64,000 nucleotides of DNA, taken from Flavobacterium cucumis. Lineage in GTDB: Bacteria > Bacteroidota > Bacteroidia > Flavobacteriales > Flavobacteriaceae. The stretch is from contig NZ_FRYK01000005.1 of assembly GCF_900148835.1 (NCBI RefSeq), positions 62,001 to 126,000 on the forward strand, in the 5' to 3' direction. The notes under the pieces are model-generated. The model was not told the DNA's origin and searched no databases. It saw nothing but the letters and a program-made list of their open reading frames with translations. The position numbers and the translations under genes were made by a program. The stretch's first letter is position 1. Every line of letters begins with the position of its first letter. Below are positions 1 through 8,517 of the stretch, piece by piece.

Positions 1-1269
1 ATAAATGGCAAGTAGGATTACTAAAAATAGAAACAAATAATACCAAGCATTCAGAACTAAATCTGACCAAGACAGTAAGCCTTTTGAAAAACTAATAATC
101 AATAAAACCTGAGCACCATAAGGCAATAATCCCTGAAAAATACAAGAAAATATATCTAGAATGGTGGCTGTTTTCTTCGGATTTAGCTCATAATCATCAT
201 TAATTTCTTTAGCAATTCCACCCGTTACCACAATAGAAACCGTATTGTTAGCAATGGCCACATTAACCAATCCTACAAGGGCACCTATGCCCATCTGTGC
301 CGATTTTTTGGTCTTAATGCGTTTTTTAATTTGATGTAACAGATAAGTAATCCCTCCAGCCTTCTCCACTAATGCTGCCAAACCTCCTGTTAACATCGAC
401 AATAAAAAAATATCGGTCATGCTCGTAAAACCCTGATAAATCGTTTTAGAGAAGGTCAAAAGGGTAAAATCTCCAGTAAAGAATCCGATACTCCCAGCTG
501 CTAGTATTCCAATAAATAAGGTAGAAAAAACGTTGATTCCTACCAAAGCCAAAACAATAACCAATACATAAGGAACTATAGCGATTAACTGATAATCCTC
601 AGCAGTTACTTCCAACGGGCCTTCCCCATACCCTAAAAAAAGAAGTAAAAGAACCGTTAATACTGCTGCCGGAAGCGCAATAAATAAATTTACTTTAAAC
701 TTATCTTTCATTTTACATTCTAGGGATTGTGTCGCAGCTATGGTGGTATCTGAAATCATGGAGAGGTTGTCTCCAAACATAGCACCCCCCAACAAAGATC
801 CGCCAATTAGCGGAAGAGAGGCTCCTGATTTATCTGCTAGCGAAATCGCAATCGGACCTAAAGCCACTATTGCTCCTACAGATGTCCCTGTAGCAGTGGA
901 TAAAAAAGCGGCAATGAGAAAAATCCCTAAAGGAAAGTAAGACGAATTAATATTTTCAATCCCCAAATTCACTACGGCATCTACCCCTCCCATGGTTGTT
1001 GAAACGGTTGCAAAAGCACCTGCTAAAAGATAAATGAGGCACATCGTGATGATTTTGGAATCCCCACAACCCGCTATCAAACGGGAAACCTTTTCGTCTG
1101 AAGTCCCTCTAAACAATAGAAAAGCAGTACAAATTCCTAAAATAACAGCGATTGAGGAAGGTAAGGCGTAAAAATCTTGGAGCAAAAGACCACTTCCTAA
1201 AAATGTAAAAATAAAAACAGCTAAAGGCAATAAAGCCAAAGAATTTCCTTTTTCAAGTGTTTGTTTCAT
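1..1269 (-). CDS. NhaC-family Na+-coupled transporter, 3' end outside window (possibly MetT-like)
   Basis: Partial gene: the start ATG is at 1269 and the frame stays open to base 1, giving 423 codons. The translation is a very hydrophobic multi-span protein typical of the NhaC Na+/H+ antiporter family (PF03553), with a conserved small-residue segment near residues 120-150 (TATGTSVGAIVALGP) followed by GGSLLGGAMFGDNLS. It should sit in the inner membrane and exchange or co-transport Na+ with protons or an organic solute. The leader carries a SAM-riboswitch-like fold, and NhaC relatives under SAM riboswitches are the predicted methionine transporters called MetT, so methionine uptake is a reasonable inference. 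Without that leader, plain Na+/H+ antiport would be the default call. The family call is firm; the substrate is not. Confidence 0.85.
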   Translation of the reverse strand, partial: MKQTLEKGNSLALLPLAVFIFTFLGSGLLLQDFYALPSSIAVILGICTAFLLFRGTSDEKVSRLIAGCGDSKIITMCLIYLLAGAFATVSTTMGGVDAVVNLGIENINSSYFPLGIFLIAAFLSTATGTSVGAIVALGPIAISLADKSGASLPLIGGSLLGGAMFGDNLSMISDTTIAATQSLECKMKDKFKVNLFIALPAAVLTVLLLLFLGYGEGPLEVTAEDYQLIAIVPYVLVIVLALVGINVFSTLFIGILAAGSIGFFTGDFTLLTFSKTIYQGFTSMTDIFLLSMLTGGLAALVEKAGGITYLLHQIKKRIKTKKSAQMGIGALVGLVNVAIANNTVSIVVTGGIAKEINDDYELNPKKTATILDIFSCIFQGLLPYGAQVLLIISFSKGLLSWSDLVLNAWYYLFLFLVILLAIY

Positions 1270-1355
1270 GCGTATTTTTTTAAAATTACGTATCACGAAA
1301 CCCCAAATAAAACCATGAAAAATGAGATGAAACAACATTTTTTCCAAAAGTATTG

Positions 1356-1419
1356 GCTTATCGTTTTAGCACCTTGCTTGTTGTTGCAGGTTGCTATCTT
1401 TGAAAAGATTCGTGATAAC
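1356..1419 (-). ncRNA. SAM-I-like riboswitch aptamer candidate in the NhaC leader
   Basis: On the minus strand the leader shows a closing helix TTATC/GATAA, a short hairpin ATCTTT-TC-AAAGAT, then GCAACC, a small loop, and AGGTGCTAA. GCAACC followed by GGUGCUAA is the P3 and J3/4 signature of SAM-I clan riboswitches. The long P2 arm with its GGAGGGA kink-turn side is missing, replaced by the short hairpin, so this is either a variant or a decayed aptamer. It lies between a TAATTTTG -7 element and the transporter start, the expected position. No covariance search was done. Confidence 0.42.
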
Positions 1420-1424
1420 GGGCG

Positions 1425-1432
1425 CAAAATTA
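1425..1432 (-). promoter_or_regulatory. -7 element TAATTTTG for the NhaC-family gene
   Basis: Exact match to the Bacteroidota TAnnTTTG -7 box on the minus strand. It would start the transcript just upstream of the aptamer-like fold and give a leader of about 150 bases. No good TTTG -33 element was seen at the right spacing. Confidence 0.45.
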
Positions 1433-1485
1433 AAGTAAAAAAGGGGGAAAAAAAATATTTTACAAAACGATTAACACTACTATAA

Positions 1486-1522
1486 AAAAACTCCGTCAAA
1501 ACCTAAAGGTATGACGGAGTTG
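1486..1522 (-). terminator. Rho-independent terminator after the sugar symporter
   Basis: Inverted repeat CTCCGTCA/TGACGGAG (1491-1498 and 1512-1519) with a 13-base loop. On the minus strand the stem is followed by a run of T, and it lies about 30 bases past the stop codon of the symporter. Confidence 0.8.
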
Positions 1523-1549
1523 TATCGATTGAGAAATTTTAATCTTTAA

Positions 1550-2986
1550 TTAATGCCCCCCAGAGACTTTCTTATCAAAACTAATCCCTTGATTTTTTAG
1601 GATTCCCGTTACGCTCCAAGCATAGAAAGCTAAATAAGCAAAACAGATTACGCCAACTACATAACTGGCGTGAATGGTGGTTTCATCAGCTACAACGCCT
1701 TGCAACCAACTCACAATACCTCCACCCATAATCATCATGATTAAAAAGCTACTTCCTTGACTCGTATTTTTTCCCAAACCACTAACCGCTAAAGTAAAAA
1801 TACAAGGCCATAAAGTACTACAGAACAAACCAACGGAAGTAAAGGCATAAACACTTGTCATACCCGTTGTAGCCATTCCTATCAATAAAGCAAGAATTCC
1901 TAAGACAGAGAAAATCAATAACATTCTAGCAGGATTTCCTTTACTTGCCATGTCGGCACCTATCAGTACTAAAATAATTAAAGCATAAATGTAAAAAGGA
2001 GTCAAATCATGTTTGGCGATCGCGTTTACCAATAAAAACACGCCAAATGCCAAATAAGGAGCTATAAAACGCAATATTTTTTGCAAGTCCATTTTATCCG
2101 TAAAAGCCTCCACCGCACCTGTCCATCGACCAATCATTAAACTCGCCCAATATAAAGAAATATAAGGCGCAATATCTTTAGTTAAAAAACCCAAATCTTT
2201 TTCCATGTAAGCAGGTAAATTACTCGCCGTTGAAACTTCCACCCCAACATAGACAAAAATGGCGATCATCCCTAAAATTAATTGGGGGTATTTAAGGGCA
2301 TGTCCTCTGTCGTTAGCAATAGAGGAATCCGTTGCAACAACAGCTTCTGGTTTATCAGGTAAGGATGAAAATTTAAGAAAAACGGCAACAAATAAAAATG
2401 CTGCTCCCAAAATCAAATATGGAATCTTAACGCTTTCTATATCCAAAGTAGTGTTCCCTGAAGTAGCTGAACCAAATATCGCAAAACTAACGATTAAAGG
2501 ACCTATAGTAGTTCCTAAATTATTAATACCCCCTGCTAAGGTTAGCCGCTGTGAACCTGTAGTGATTGGTCCTAATGCAATTGCTAAAGGATTTGCAACA
2601 GTTTGTTGAAGTGAGAAACCCAAACCTACTACAAATAAACCTGTTAGCATCAATTCAAAAGAACCAGAATTTGCCGCAGGATAGAACAATAAAGTACCCA
2701 ATGCTGAAATTAGCAAACCTAAAGCCAATGAATTTTTATACCCAATTCGGTTGATTAAATCCCCTTTAGTAAGGTACGAAATAATCATATATATAATAGA
2801 ACCTACAGTGTAAGCCACATAAAAAGCAACAGAAACCAACTGGCTTTGCCCTTGAGTTAAATCAAATGCTTCTTTAAAAACAGGAATTAAAATATCATTA
2901 CTAGCCGCTACAAATCCCCAGAAAAAGAAAACTGTTACGAGTGGAATGAATTGACCCCAATTTGTTTTAATTTGATTAGTTGACAT
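1550..2986 (-). CDS. FucP-type sugar:H+ symporter (MFS)
   Basis: 478 residues, the usual length for the FucP/GluP branch of the major facilitator superfamily, with about 12 membrane spans. The N-terminus (FIPLVTVFFFWGF near residues 13-25) and the block GLGFSLQQTVANPLA near 120-135 are hallmarks of this branch, which takes up fucose, glucose, galactose or related sugars with protons. Residues around 205-225 form the polar central loop between the two six-helix halves. It stands alone between its own terminator and a leader that contains a perfect 16-bp palindrome of LacI-operator type, suggesting control by sugar availability. Which sugar it carries cannot be read from the sequence. Confidence 0.88.
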   Translation of the reverse strand: MSTNQIKTNWGQFIPLVTVFFFWGFVAASNDILIPVFKEAFDLTQGQSQLVSVAFYVAYTVGSIIYMIISYLTKGDLINRIGYKNSLALGLLISALGTLLFYPAANSGSFELMLTGLFVVGLGFSLQQTVANPLAIALGPITTGSQRLTLAGGINNLGTTIGPLIVSFAIFGSATSGNTTLDIESVKIPYLILGAAFLFVAVFLKFSSLPDKPEAVVATDSSIANDRGHALKYPQLILGMIAIFVYVGVEVSTASNLPAYMEKDLGFLTKDIAPYISLYWASLMIGRWTGAVEAFTDKMDLQKILRFIAPYLAFGVFLLVNAIAKHDLTPFYIYALIILVLIGADMASKGNPARMLLIFSVLGILALLIGMATTGMTSVYAFTSVGLFCSTLWPCIFTLAVSGLGKNTSQGSSFLIMMIMGGGIVSWLQGVVADETTIHASYVVGVICFAYLAFYAWSVTGILKNQGISFDKKVSGGH

Positions 2987-3118
2987 AAAGTATAATTTGT
3001 AAAAGTTAAGGTTGGCTTAGCAATAGCATATTGTGAATTCAAGAATTATTATTGCTAATTTTTGCTAAATATACATTTATTCAACCTTAGGAAAAGAAAT
3101 AATTCTATAAATTTATTA

Positions 3119-3134
3119 ACGAAAACGTTTTCGT
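3119..3134. promoter_or_regulatory. Perfect 16-bp palindrome, LacI-family-like operator
   Basis: ACGAAAACGTTTTCGT is its own reverse complement, with the central CG typical of LacI/GalR-family operators. It lies about 130 bases upstream of the start of the sugar symporter and is the only symmetric site of this kind seen in that gap. The regulator is not in the window. Confidence 0.5.
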
Positions 3135-3159
3135 AACTTCTTTACCATGATGCAAAAAT

Positions 3160-3187
3160 AAAATAGCCCGAAGAAAATCGGGCTACT
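3160..3187 (-). terminator. Terminator after the PNT-domain dehydrogenase
   Basis: Stem TAGCCCG/CGGGCTA (3164-3170 and 3179-3185) with an eight-base loop. On the minus strand it is followed by T-rich sequence, about 20 bases beyond the stop codon. Confidence 0.8.
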
Positions 3188-3206
3188 ATAGCTAAGATCT
3201 TTGTAT

Positions 3207-4409
3207 TTATTTTTCGTCTACATACGATTGCAGATAACTAAAACGAGGGGTCAACTTTCCATTTTCAGTTATTTTAGCCCGTTGCAGAATGCCGTCCTTG
3301 TCTCCATTAAAGAATGCCGGAATGACATGCTCCATAAACATTTCTCCAAAACCTTCACTAGCATCCTTAGGCAATTCGCAAGGTAAATTATCAACCGACA
3401 TGACCATGATGGAAGCAGGATGTGTATAGGAAACTTCTTTATGCTCACTAGGCAAATACCCAAAAAATGGTTCTGCAATAGTTGAGGCTTTGATGGTACA
3501 AGCAACAGGACCATCCACATCGCAAGAAATATCTGCCACAACTTGGATTTTATTATCGGCAGCCTGTAACATGGCACGCGTCAAAATATCAGGAGCCCCA
3601 TTACCGTAAAAATGCCCAGCAATGTAAAGGTCGGCTACTTTAGTAAAACGCTCAAAATCGGAAACATAATCTTGCGGATTTTTATAAAAATCTTCGTTGT
3701 TTACTACCTGACCATCCTTACGCTTGTTGTAATCCAACACGTCGATTTGGGTATAAACGGGTTCGGTATATTTTTTATTCAAAAAGTCTTCTACAGAAAC
3801 TTGTTTGATTTTAATTCCGTCTAAAATTTCCTTAGCACCCATCCCTACCTTCCCATGTCCGGTAAGTACAATTTTAATATTGGGTAGCGTTTGGCGTTTT
3901 AAGCGTGCAATTAAATCATCTTTTCCTGTCAAAGTTTCCGCTTTAGGCAAAGTAAACAAATCATATTTGATCCCAAACCCTCTAAAGCCATTATAAGCTC
4001 CAACCAAACCAGCATAACGACCAAATCCGATCAAACGGTGATTTGAGGCATTTACAATTGTTTCATGATCGTATAAATCGATTTTTTTATCTAAAATTGC
4101 TTGTAACAAGTGGCGATTATACGGTTGCTTTTTAATGGTATGCGAAAAAAAGAAATATTTTTTATTTGGAATCAATGCCGCTACAGGCACTTCTTTAACT
4201 CCAAAAAGCACATCACAATCCGATACATCAGCGGTTACCGTAAGTCCTAAGTTGCGATATTGATCATCAGAAAAAATTCGAATATCCGAACTTTCGACTT
4301 TAATTTCAGCTTCGGGATATGTTGATTGTAAACGAATTAACTCTTCTGGAGCAAAAACTACTCTTCTATCGGGCGGATTTTTTCTTTCTTTGATGATTCC
4401 AAACTTCAT
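3207..4409 (-). CDS. NAD(P)-dependent oxidoreductase, alanine dehydrogenase/PNT (saccharopine dehydrogenase-like) family
   Basis: 400 residues from the chosen ATG at 4409; an ATG three codons upstream is also possible, but MKFGIIKERK is the usual start of this family. The N-terminal half has the alanine dehydrogenase/PNT fold signature (KERKNPPDRRV, then KEVP near residue 73). A glycine-rich nucleotide-binding segment (VLTGHGKVGMGA) lies near residues 181-192. The C-terminal part contains ADISCDVDGPV, as in NAD+-dependent lysine-forming saccharopine dehydrogenase relatives. It probably oxidises an amino-acid-like substrate in the cytoplasm; which one cannot be told. It is monocistronic, with a good promoter at 4449-4480 and its own terminator. 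Confidence 0.75.
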   Translation of the reverse strand: MKFGIIKERKNPPDRRVVFAPEELIRLQSTYPEAEIKVESSDIRIFSDDQYRNLGLTVTADVSDCDVLFGVKEVPVAALIPNKKYFFFSHTIKKQPYNRHLLQAILDKKIDLYDHETIVNASNHRLIGFGRYAGLVGAYNGFRGFGIKYDLFTLPKAETLTGKDDLIARLKRQTLPNIKIVLTGHGKVGMGAKEILDGIKIKQVSVEDFLNKKYTEPVYTQIDVLDYNKRKDGQVVNNEDFYKNPQDYVSDFERFTKVADLYIAGHFYGNGAPDILTRAMLQAADNKIQVVADISCDVDGPVACTIKASTIAEPFFGYLPSEHKEVSYTHPASIMVMSVDNLPCELPKDASEGFGEMFMEHVIPAFFNGDKDGILQRAKITENGKLTPRFSYLQSYVDEK

Positions 4410-4448
4410 AACAAACACTATATTTAACTGAATATCGACTTAATGTTA

Positions 4449-4480
4449 CAAATATAACTTTAAAGATGTGACTGTGCAAA
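4449..4480 (-). promoter_or_regulatory. Promoter of the PNT-domain dehydrogenase
   Basis: Minus-strand TTTG (4477-4480), a 20-base spacer, then TATATTTG (4449-4456). This is a near-ideal match to the Bacteroidota TTTG-N19-TAnnTTTG promoter, about 40 bases upstream of the chosen start. Confidence 0.7.
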
Positions 4481-4505
4481 GTTTTTTTTATTGAAAAAAA
4501 GAATG

Positions 4506-4513
4506 TAATTTTG
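4506..4513 (+). promoter_or_regulatory. -7 element TAATTTTG upstream of ssrA
   Basis: Exact TAnnTTTG match about 65 bases upstream of the mature tmRNA 5' end, leaving a short leader for processing. The -33 element is not clear. Confidence 0.4.
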
Positions 4514-4579
4514 GCTCACTTTTTGATTTATCAATACAAGGTCAGCATATTCAAAAATGCGACGGAACACTCAAAAAAT

Positions 4580-4977
4580 GGGGTCGACTGGTTTTGACAG
4601 CGAGTGGAATTGAATAGTAAGCACGTCGAGCATTGTATGTTTAGCTCGTAAATCCAAACATACGAACCTATAAACGGCGAAAATAATTACGCTTTAGCTG
4701 CTTAATTCTGAATTATAGTAAGAATGCCTAGTCCCGACCAGGTCGGGAAGCTGGATTCTCCTCAAAAGCCTTGGTTTATGGCGGTTGGTACAGGAGAACC
4801 GTAAAAGTAGACCTAGGAACGGTAATGCTTTAAATCCGTTCTGACACTGACAGAGCTAAGCAAAGAGTGGCGGTTTCTAGCCTTGCTCTTTGTCGAAAAT
4901 TCAAGAAGAAACTAAGCGTGTAGAAAGCTATTGGATTGCTTGTTTGGACGAGAGTTCGATTCTCTCCGACTCCACTA
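4580..4977 (+). ncRNA. ssrA: Transfer-messenger RNA (tmRNA)
   Basis: The RNA begins GGGGUCGACUGG and ends with a T-arm-like GAGAGTTCGATTCTCTC followed by CGACTCC and A. The two ends pair to form the tRNA-like acceptor stem; the following CTA rather than CCA implies that CCA is added enzymatically. The internal reading frame at 4676-4705 encodes the proteolysis tag GENNYALAA and stop, the form expected in Flavobacteria. A G+C-rich inverted stretch (CCCGACC/GGTCGGG near 4733-4748) forms one of the internal helices. It rescues ribosomes stalled on broken mRNAs and tags the product for degradation. Its 3' end is a common integrase target, and an integrase remnant lies about 250 bases downstream. 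Confidence 0.97.
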
Positions 4978-4997
4978 AAACAAATTCAAAAGAGTAC

Positions 4998-5038
4998 AAA
5001 AGCCTGCAAATCGTATGATTTACAGGCTTTTTTGTTTT
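4998..5038 (+). terminator. ssrA terminator
   Basis: Long stem AAAGCCTG...CAGGCTTT (about 4999-5029, extended through AAATC/GATTT) followed by T-rich sequence, about 20 bases after the tmRNA 3' end. Confidence 0.8.
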
Positions 5039-5222
5039 TTAACCTATTCAAATTATTCATTAATCATCGTATGGTATTGTGAAAAATCGGGTACCCTAAA
5101 ATTTTTATAATCAGGGTAACCGAATTTCTCGCTAAGCCAACAATAGCAAGCCGTTCAGAAGATGAACATCTTGTGAAATGAACTCAAAAAATGTAAATTG
5201 AATAATAAAAGGTTACCAGACT

Positions 5223-5618
5223 ATGAAACACAAAATGTCAATACTTTTCTACGCGAAAAGTGCTAAAGTTGCCAAAAATGGCTTACTCCCTATTTATTTG
5301 CGAATAACTATTAATGGTGCGCGAATCGAGTTAAGTACTTCACGATTTGTTGAAAAAACAAAATGGAATGCTGAAGCTTGCAAAATGAAAGGTAGTTCAG
5401 AAGAAGCTCGATTAATAAATACACATCTTGACACCCTAAGAACCAAAGTGTATGAAACCGAAAACTGGATGATCAACAACAATCAGGAAATAAACTCACA
5501 ATTCAAAGAACTGATAACTTCTAAAACGCTTAAATATTTTTTTATTATATTTGAAATGGGTATTGTTTTATTTGGCGACATCAAAATTCTGAAATTCAGC
5601 ATTTTGAACAATATATAA
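5223..5618 (+). pseudogene. Truncated tyrosine recombinase (Bacteroidetes-type integrase), N-terminal part only
   Basis: Residues 1 to about 100 match the start of Bacteroidetes tyrosine integrases: an Arm DNA-binding domain (VAKNGLLPIYLRITINGARIEL, roughly residues 18-40) and the beginning of the core-binding domain (ARLINTHLDTLRTKVYE). Such integrases are around 380-420 residues long. Here the frame ends after 131 codons, and the last 35 or so codons no longer look like the family. The catalytic domain with its R-H-R-Y residues is absent, so it cannot be active. Position just downstream of ssrA fits an element once integrated at the tmRNA 3' end. The call as an integrase remnant is strong; the exact breakpoint is uncertain. 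Confidence 0.8.
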
Positions 5619-5743
5619 AGCGTTTTTCCTACCCTTTAACTCATGTTTTTTTCTCAAGTGGTTATACCCAACGGGTTAATCTTAAATACTTTTTTAATGA
5701 TTATAATATATCATTCACGGATGTTCTTGCAAAATTCTTTTAA
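5555..5743 (+). pseudogene. Startless coding fragment between integrase remnant and glycosyltransferase
   Basis: An open stretch of 62 codons in the frame that ends with TAA at 5741-5743, directly abutting the ATG of the glycosyltransferase. It has no start codon: the frame is closed by TGA at 5552. The composition (rich in F, Y, N; segments such as IWRHQNSEIQHFEQY and FFSSGYTQRVNLKYF) looks like real protein, so this is probably the tail of a gene whose 5' part was lost in the same event that cut the integrase. The family was not recognised. Confidence 0.35.
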
Positions 5744-6463
5744 ATGAAAAAACTTTCAATTGTAGTTCCCTGTTATAATGAGGAAAAAACGATAGTTCAA
5801 ATATTATCAAAAATTAAAGATGTTGCTTTATTGGAAAATACCAATAAAGAAATTTTAATTATTAATGATTGTTCAACTGATACTTCTGAAGCATTAATTA
5901 AAAAATTTATTGATACACATCCAGCACTTTCCATAAACTATTTTAAAAATGATAGCAACAAAGGAAAAGGAGCTTCTATTCAAATTGGAATAAAAAATGC
6001 AACAGGTGATTTTGTAATTATTCAAGATGCGGATTTAGAGTATGATCCTAATGAATATAATGTATTATTACAACCTATATTGGATGGTTTTGCCGATGTT
6101 GTATATGGTTCGCGGTTTATGGGAAGCAAGCCGCATCGAATTTTGTTTTTTTGGCATACCATTGGAAACAAATTTTTAACATTTTTATCAAATATGATGA
6201 CAAATTTAAATTTGACAGATATGGAAACTTGTTACAAAATGTTTACCTCCCCGATTATTAAAAGTGTTTCTTTAAAAGAGAAAAGATTTGGTTTTGAACC
6301 AGAAGTCACTGCGAAAATTGTTCGGTTTCCTAATATTAGAATCTATGAAGTTGGTATTTCCTATTATGGCAGAACTTATGCAGAAGGAAAAAAAATAGGC
6401 TGGAGAGATGGTTTATATGCTATTTATTGCATTATTAAATATGGGCTTTTCAAAGCAAATTAA
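5744..6463 (+). CDS. Family 2 glycosyltransferase, polyprenyl-phosphate (DPM/DPG-synthase) type
   Basis: 239 residues. It begins with the GT2 nucleotide-binding strand LSIVVPCYNEE (residues 4-14). IINDCSTD follows near 39, then KGKGASIQIGI near 73, then the metal-binding DADLEYDP near 96, then VYGSRF, and DMETCYKMF near 162. This order is that of dolichyl/undecaprenyl-phosphate mannosyl- or glucosyltransferases, which transfer a sugar from a nucleotide donor to a lipid phosphate at the cytoplasmic face of the inner membrane. There is no C-terminal membrane domain, so it is the short cytosolic form. The next gene, 54 bases on, encodes a membrane protein of the kind that uses such lipid-linked sugars, so the two may work together. 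Confidence 0.85.
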   Translation: MKKLSIVVPCYNEEKTIVQILSKIKDVALLENTNKEILIINDCSTDTSEALIKKFIDTHPALSINYFKNDSNKGKGASIQIGIKNATGDFVIIQDADLEYDPNEYNVLLQPILDGFADVVYGSRFMGSKPHRILFFWHTIGNKFLTFLSNMMTNLNLTDMETCYKMFTSPIIKSVSLKEKRFGFEPEVTAKIVRFPNIRIYEVGISYYGRTYAEGKKIGWRDGLYAIYCIIKYGLFKAN

Positions 6464-6517
6464 TTTAGGTTATTGTGATAAAAATGTGAAGAAATAGAAA
6501 TTGATTATAAAATTATT

Positions 6518-8464
6518 ATGGCTAAAAAGAAGATAACTGTTCTAAATTCCGATGAAAGAGTTGATACGAACAAAAAGGATATTTCAAAAAAGATGGTTTG
6601 GTTTTTAGCCATCGTTTCATTTTTATTGTATGCCAATACTTTGAACCACGGATTTGTGCTAGATGATATAGCCGTAATTGAACAAAATAGTTTTGTTAAA
6701 AAAGGTTTTGCAGGAATTTCAGAATTATTTTCAACTCTTTATTGGCAAGGATATTGGGATTCGAATGCTGGATTATACAGACCAATGTCGTTGGTGTTTT
6801 TTGCTCTGGAATGGCAATTGATACCCAACAATCCTTTTATACATCATTTTTTTAATGTTTTTTATTATGCTTTAAGTATTGTTTTACTATTCAAAGTCTT
6901 GCATCATTATTTGAAAGCGTATTCCATTTGGATTCCTTTTTTTATAGCACTACTATTTGCTGCTCATCCTATTCACACTGAAGTAGTTGCCAATATTAAG
7001 AGTAGAGATGAAATTTTTTGTTTCCTCTTTTTTATGCTAACCATATACTTTTTTTTAATCAAAGAAAGGAAATTATATCAAGTTCTTGGAATAGTTTCTT
7101 TTTTATGCTGTTTGTTGTCTAAAGAAGCCGGAATTTTATTTTTACCAATCCTTTTGTTTTTGGTTTGGTTAAAATTCAAAAAAGACAAAAGTGTTTTTCT
7201 AATCAAAATAATTCCAATTATTTCTGTTAGTACCTTTTGGCTTATTTTACATCGTTATATCATTTTAAGTTCCCCTTTTAAAAGAATTCAATATACGTAC
7301 TTAGATAATTCCTTATTGGGTTGTAATGATTTAATCGCTAAAATAGCAACAGGATTTACCATATTGGCTAGATATATTGTTAAATCTATTTACCCTTATA
7401 ATATGAGTTATGATTATTCTTTTAATCAAATTCCTTGTGTAACAGTAAGTTCCTTTTCGTTTATAATAAGCTTATTGCTAGTAGGAGTAGTTTTCTTTTT
7501 GATGTATTTTTTTAGAAAAAGAAATAGCTTGGTTAGTTTTGGTATATTCTTTTTTTTAACAACGATTTTTTTAGCTAGTAATATTGTTATTTTTATTGGA
7601 ACAACAATGGGAGATCGATTGTTATATACTCCCGTTTTAGGGATTATTATTGCTTTGGTTTTTTTAGTATTTCATTTTTCCAAAAATATAAGAGTAATAT
7701 CATTTTCTCATCCATCACGCTATTTTTTAGCTGTTGTTGTTTTGCTGTTTTCATTTAAAACATTCAAAAGAAATAAAGATTGGAAATCAAATGCCACTTT
7801 GTTTACCCAAGATTTATTGCATTCGCCAAACAGTGCACGAGTAAATTTTAACTATGCAACAGTGTTTTTTAACCAATTATCATCAGATATCGAACTTCAA
7901 AAACAACAATTACCTTTCATAATTGATTCTTACAAGAAGGCCCTAGCTATTGATCCGAATGAAAAAGGAGCTTTAACGAATTTAGGAGTTTGTTATTATA
8001 AATTAAAAGACTACAACACATCAATATATTATACAAAAAAAGCCTTAGCATTGGCAAAAACCGACTATTCTTTGCAATCAAACTTAGCCGATGCTTATTT
8101 TAGAAATAATAATTTAGATGAGGCTATTGCAAATTATAAAGAATTGATTCAAAATAATTACAGTCAAGAAAACACGTATAATTATTATGGAGTAGCTTTA
8201 TTTAATAAAAAAGAGTATCCAGAAGCAATTACTGCTTTTAAAGAAGGAATTAAACGAAATGCTAGTTCGGTTGAATTATGGATGAACTATGGGAATTCTT
8301 TAGCAGCATCTGGGAATCTTAATGAAGCTATAACTGCATTTGAAAAAGCCTATGAGTTGAATCCAAATGAGAAAAATTCACTAAAGTTTTTAGCAATGGC
8401 GTACCAACAATTAGGAAATAGTGAAAGGGCTAATTTTTATTATTCAGAATTTGTTAAAAAATAA
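6518..8464 (+). CDS. TMTC-like multi-span membrane protein with C-terminal TPR repeats
   Basis: 648 residues. After a charged N-terminus, roughly ten membrane spans occupy about residues 25-410. The first external loop has HGFVLDDIAVIEQN near 48-61, with the paired acidic residues expected of PMT/GT-C glycosyltransferases, and AAHPIHTEVVANIKSRDE follows near 148-165. Residues about 430-645 form five or six tetratricopeptide repeats (for example ALAIDPNEKGALTNLGVCYY). This order matches the TMTC/DUF1736 type of O-mannosyltransferase-like protein. It would take a sugar from a polyprenyl-phosphate carrier, plausibly made by the gene upstream, and attach it to exported proteins or glycans. The catalytic role is inferred from the fold, not shown. 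A strong hairpin terminator follows. Confidence 0.75.
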   Translation: MAKKKITVLNSDERVDTNKKDISKKMVWFLAIVSFLLYANTLNHGFVLDDIAVIEQNSFVKKGFAGISELFSTLYWQGYWDSNAGLYRPMSLVFFALEWQLIPNNPFIHHFFNVFYYALSIVLLFKVLHHYLKAYSIWIPFFIALLFAAHPIHTEVVANIKSRDEIFCFLFFMLTIYFFLIKERKLYQVLGIVSFLCCLLSKEAGILFLPILLFLVWLKFKKDKSVFLIKIIPIISVSTFWLILHRYIILSSPFKRIQYTYLDNSLLGCNDLIAKIATGFTILARYIVKSIYPYNMSYDYSFNQIPCVTVSSFSFIISLLLVGVVFFLMYFFRKRNSLVSFGIFFFLTTIFLASNIVIFIGTTMGDRLLYTPVLGIIIALVFLVFHFSKNIRVISFSHPSRYFLAVVVLLFSFKTFKRNKDWKSNATLFTQDLLHSPNSARVNFNYATVFFNQLSSDIELQKQQLPFIIDSYKKALAIDPNEKGALTNLGVCYYKLKDYNTSIYYTKKALALAKTDYSLQSNLADAYFRNNNLDEAIANYKELIQNNYSQENTYNYYGVALFNKKEYPEAITAFKEGIKRNASSVELWMNYGNSLAASGNLNEAITAFEKAYELNPNEKNSLKFLAMAYQQLGNSERANFYYSEFVKK

Positions 8465-8496
8465 AAAAGAGGCTTCGTTTTATGGAAGCCTCTTTT
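8465..8496 (+). terminator. Bidirectional terminator after the TPR membrane protein
   Basis: Stem AAAGAGGCTTC/GAAGCCTCTTT with a short loop and flanking A and T runs, immediately after the stop codon. It also serves the convergent minus-strand gene that ends at 8518. Confidence 0.8.
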
Positions 8497-8517
8497 GTAA
8501 AATTACCCTTTACGAAT

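Noticed and set aside
1374..1402. Plus-strand promoter-like TTG-N18-TATCTTTG
   Set aside because: No gene follows on the plus strand, and the -7-like part is the complement of the aptamer hairpin on the other strand, so chance is the simpler explanation.
1293..1499. 68-codon minus-strand ORF in the NhaC leader
   Set aside because: Low-complexity F/S/K-rich text that covers the promoter and aptamer-like region; no family resemblance.
4930..5220. Attachment-site duplication of the ssrA 3' end
   Set aside because: No second copy of the terminal T-arm sequence of ssrA was seen by eye in the window; a computed search would be needed.
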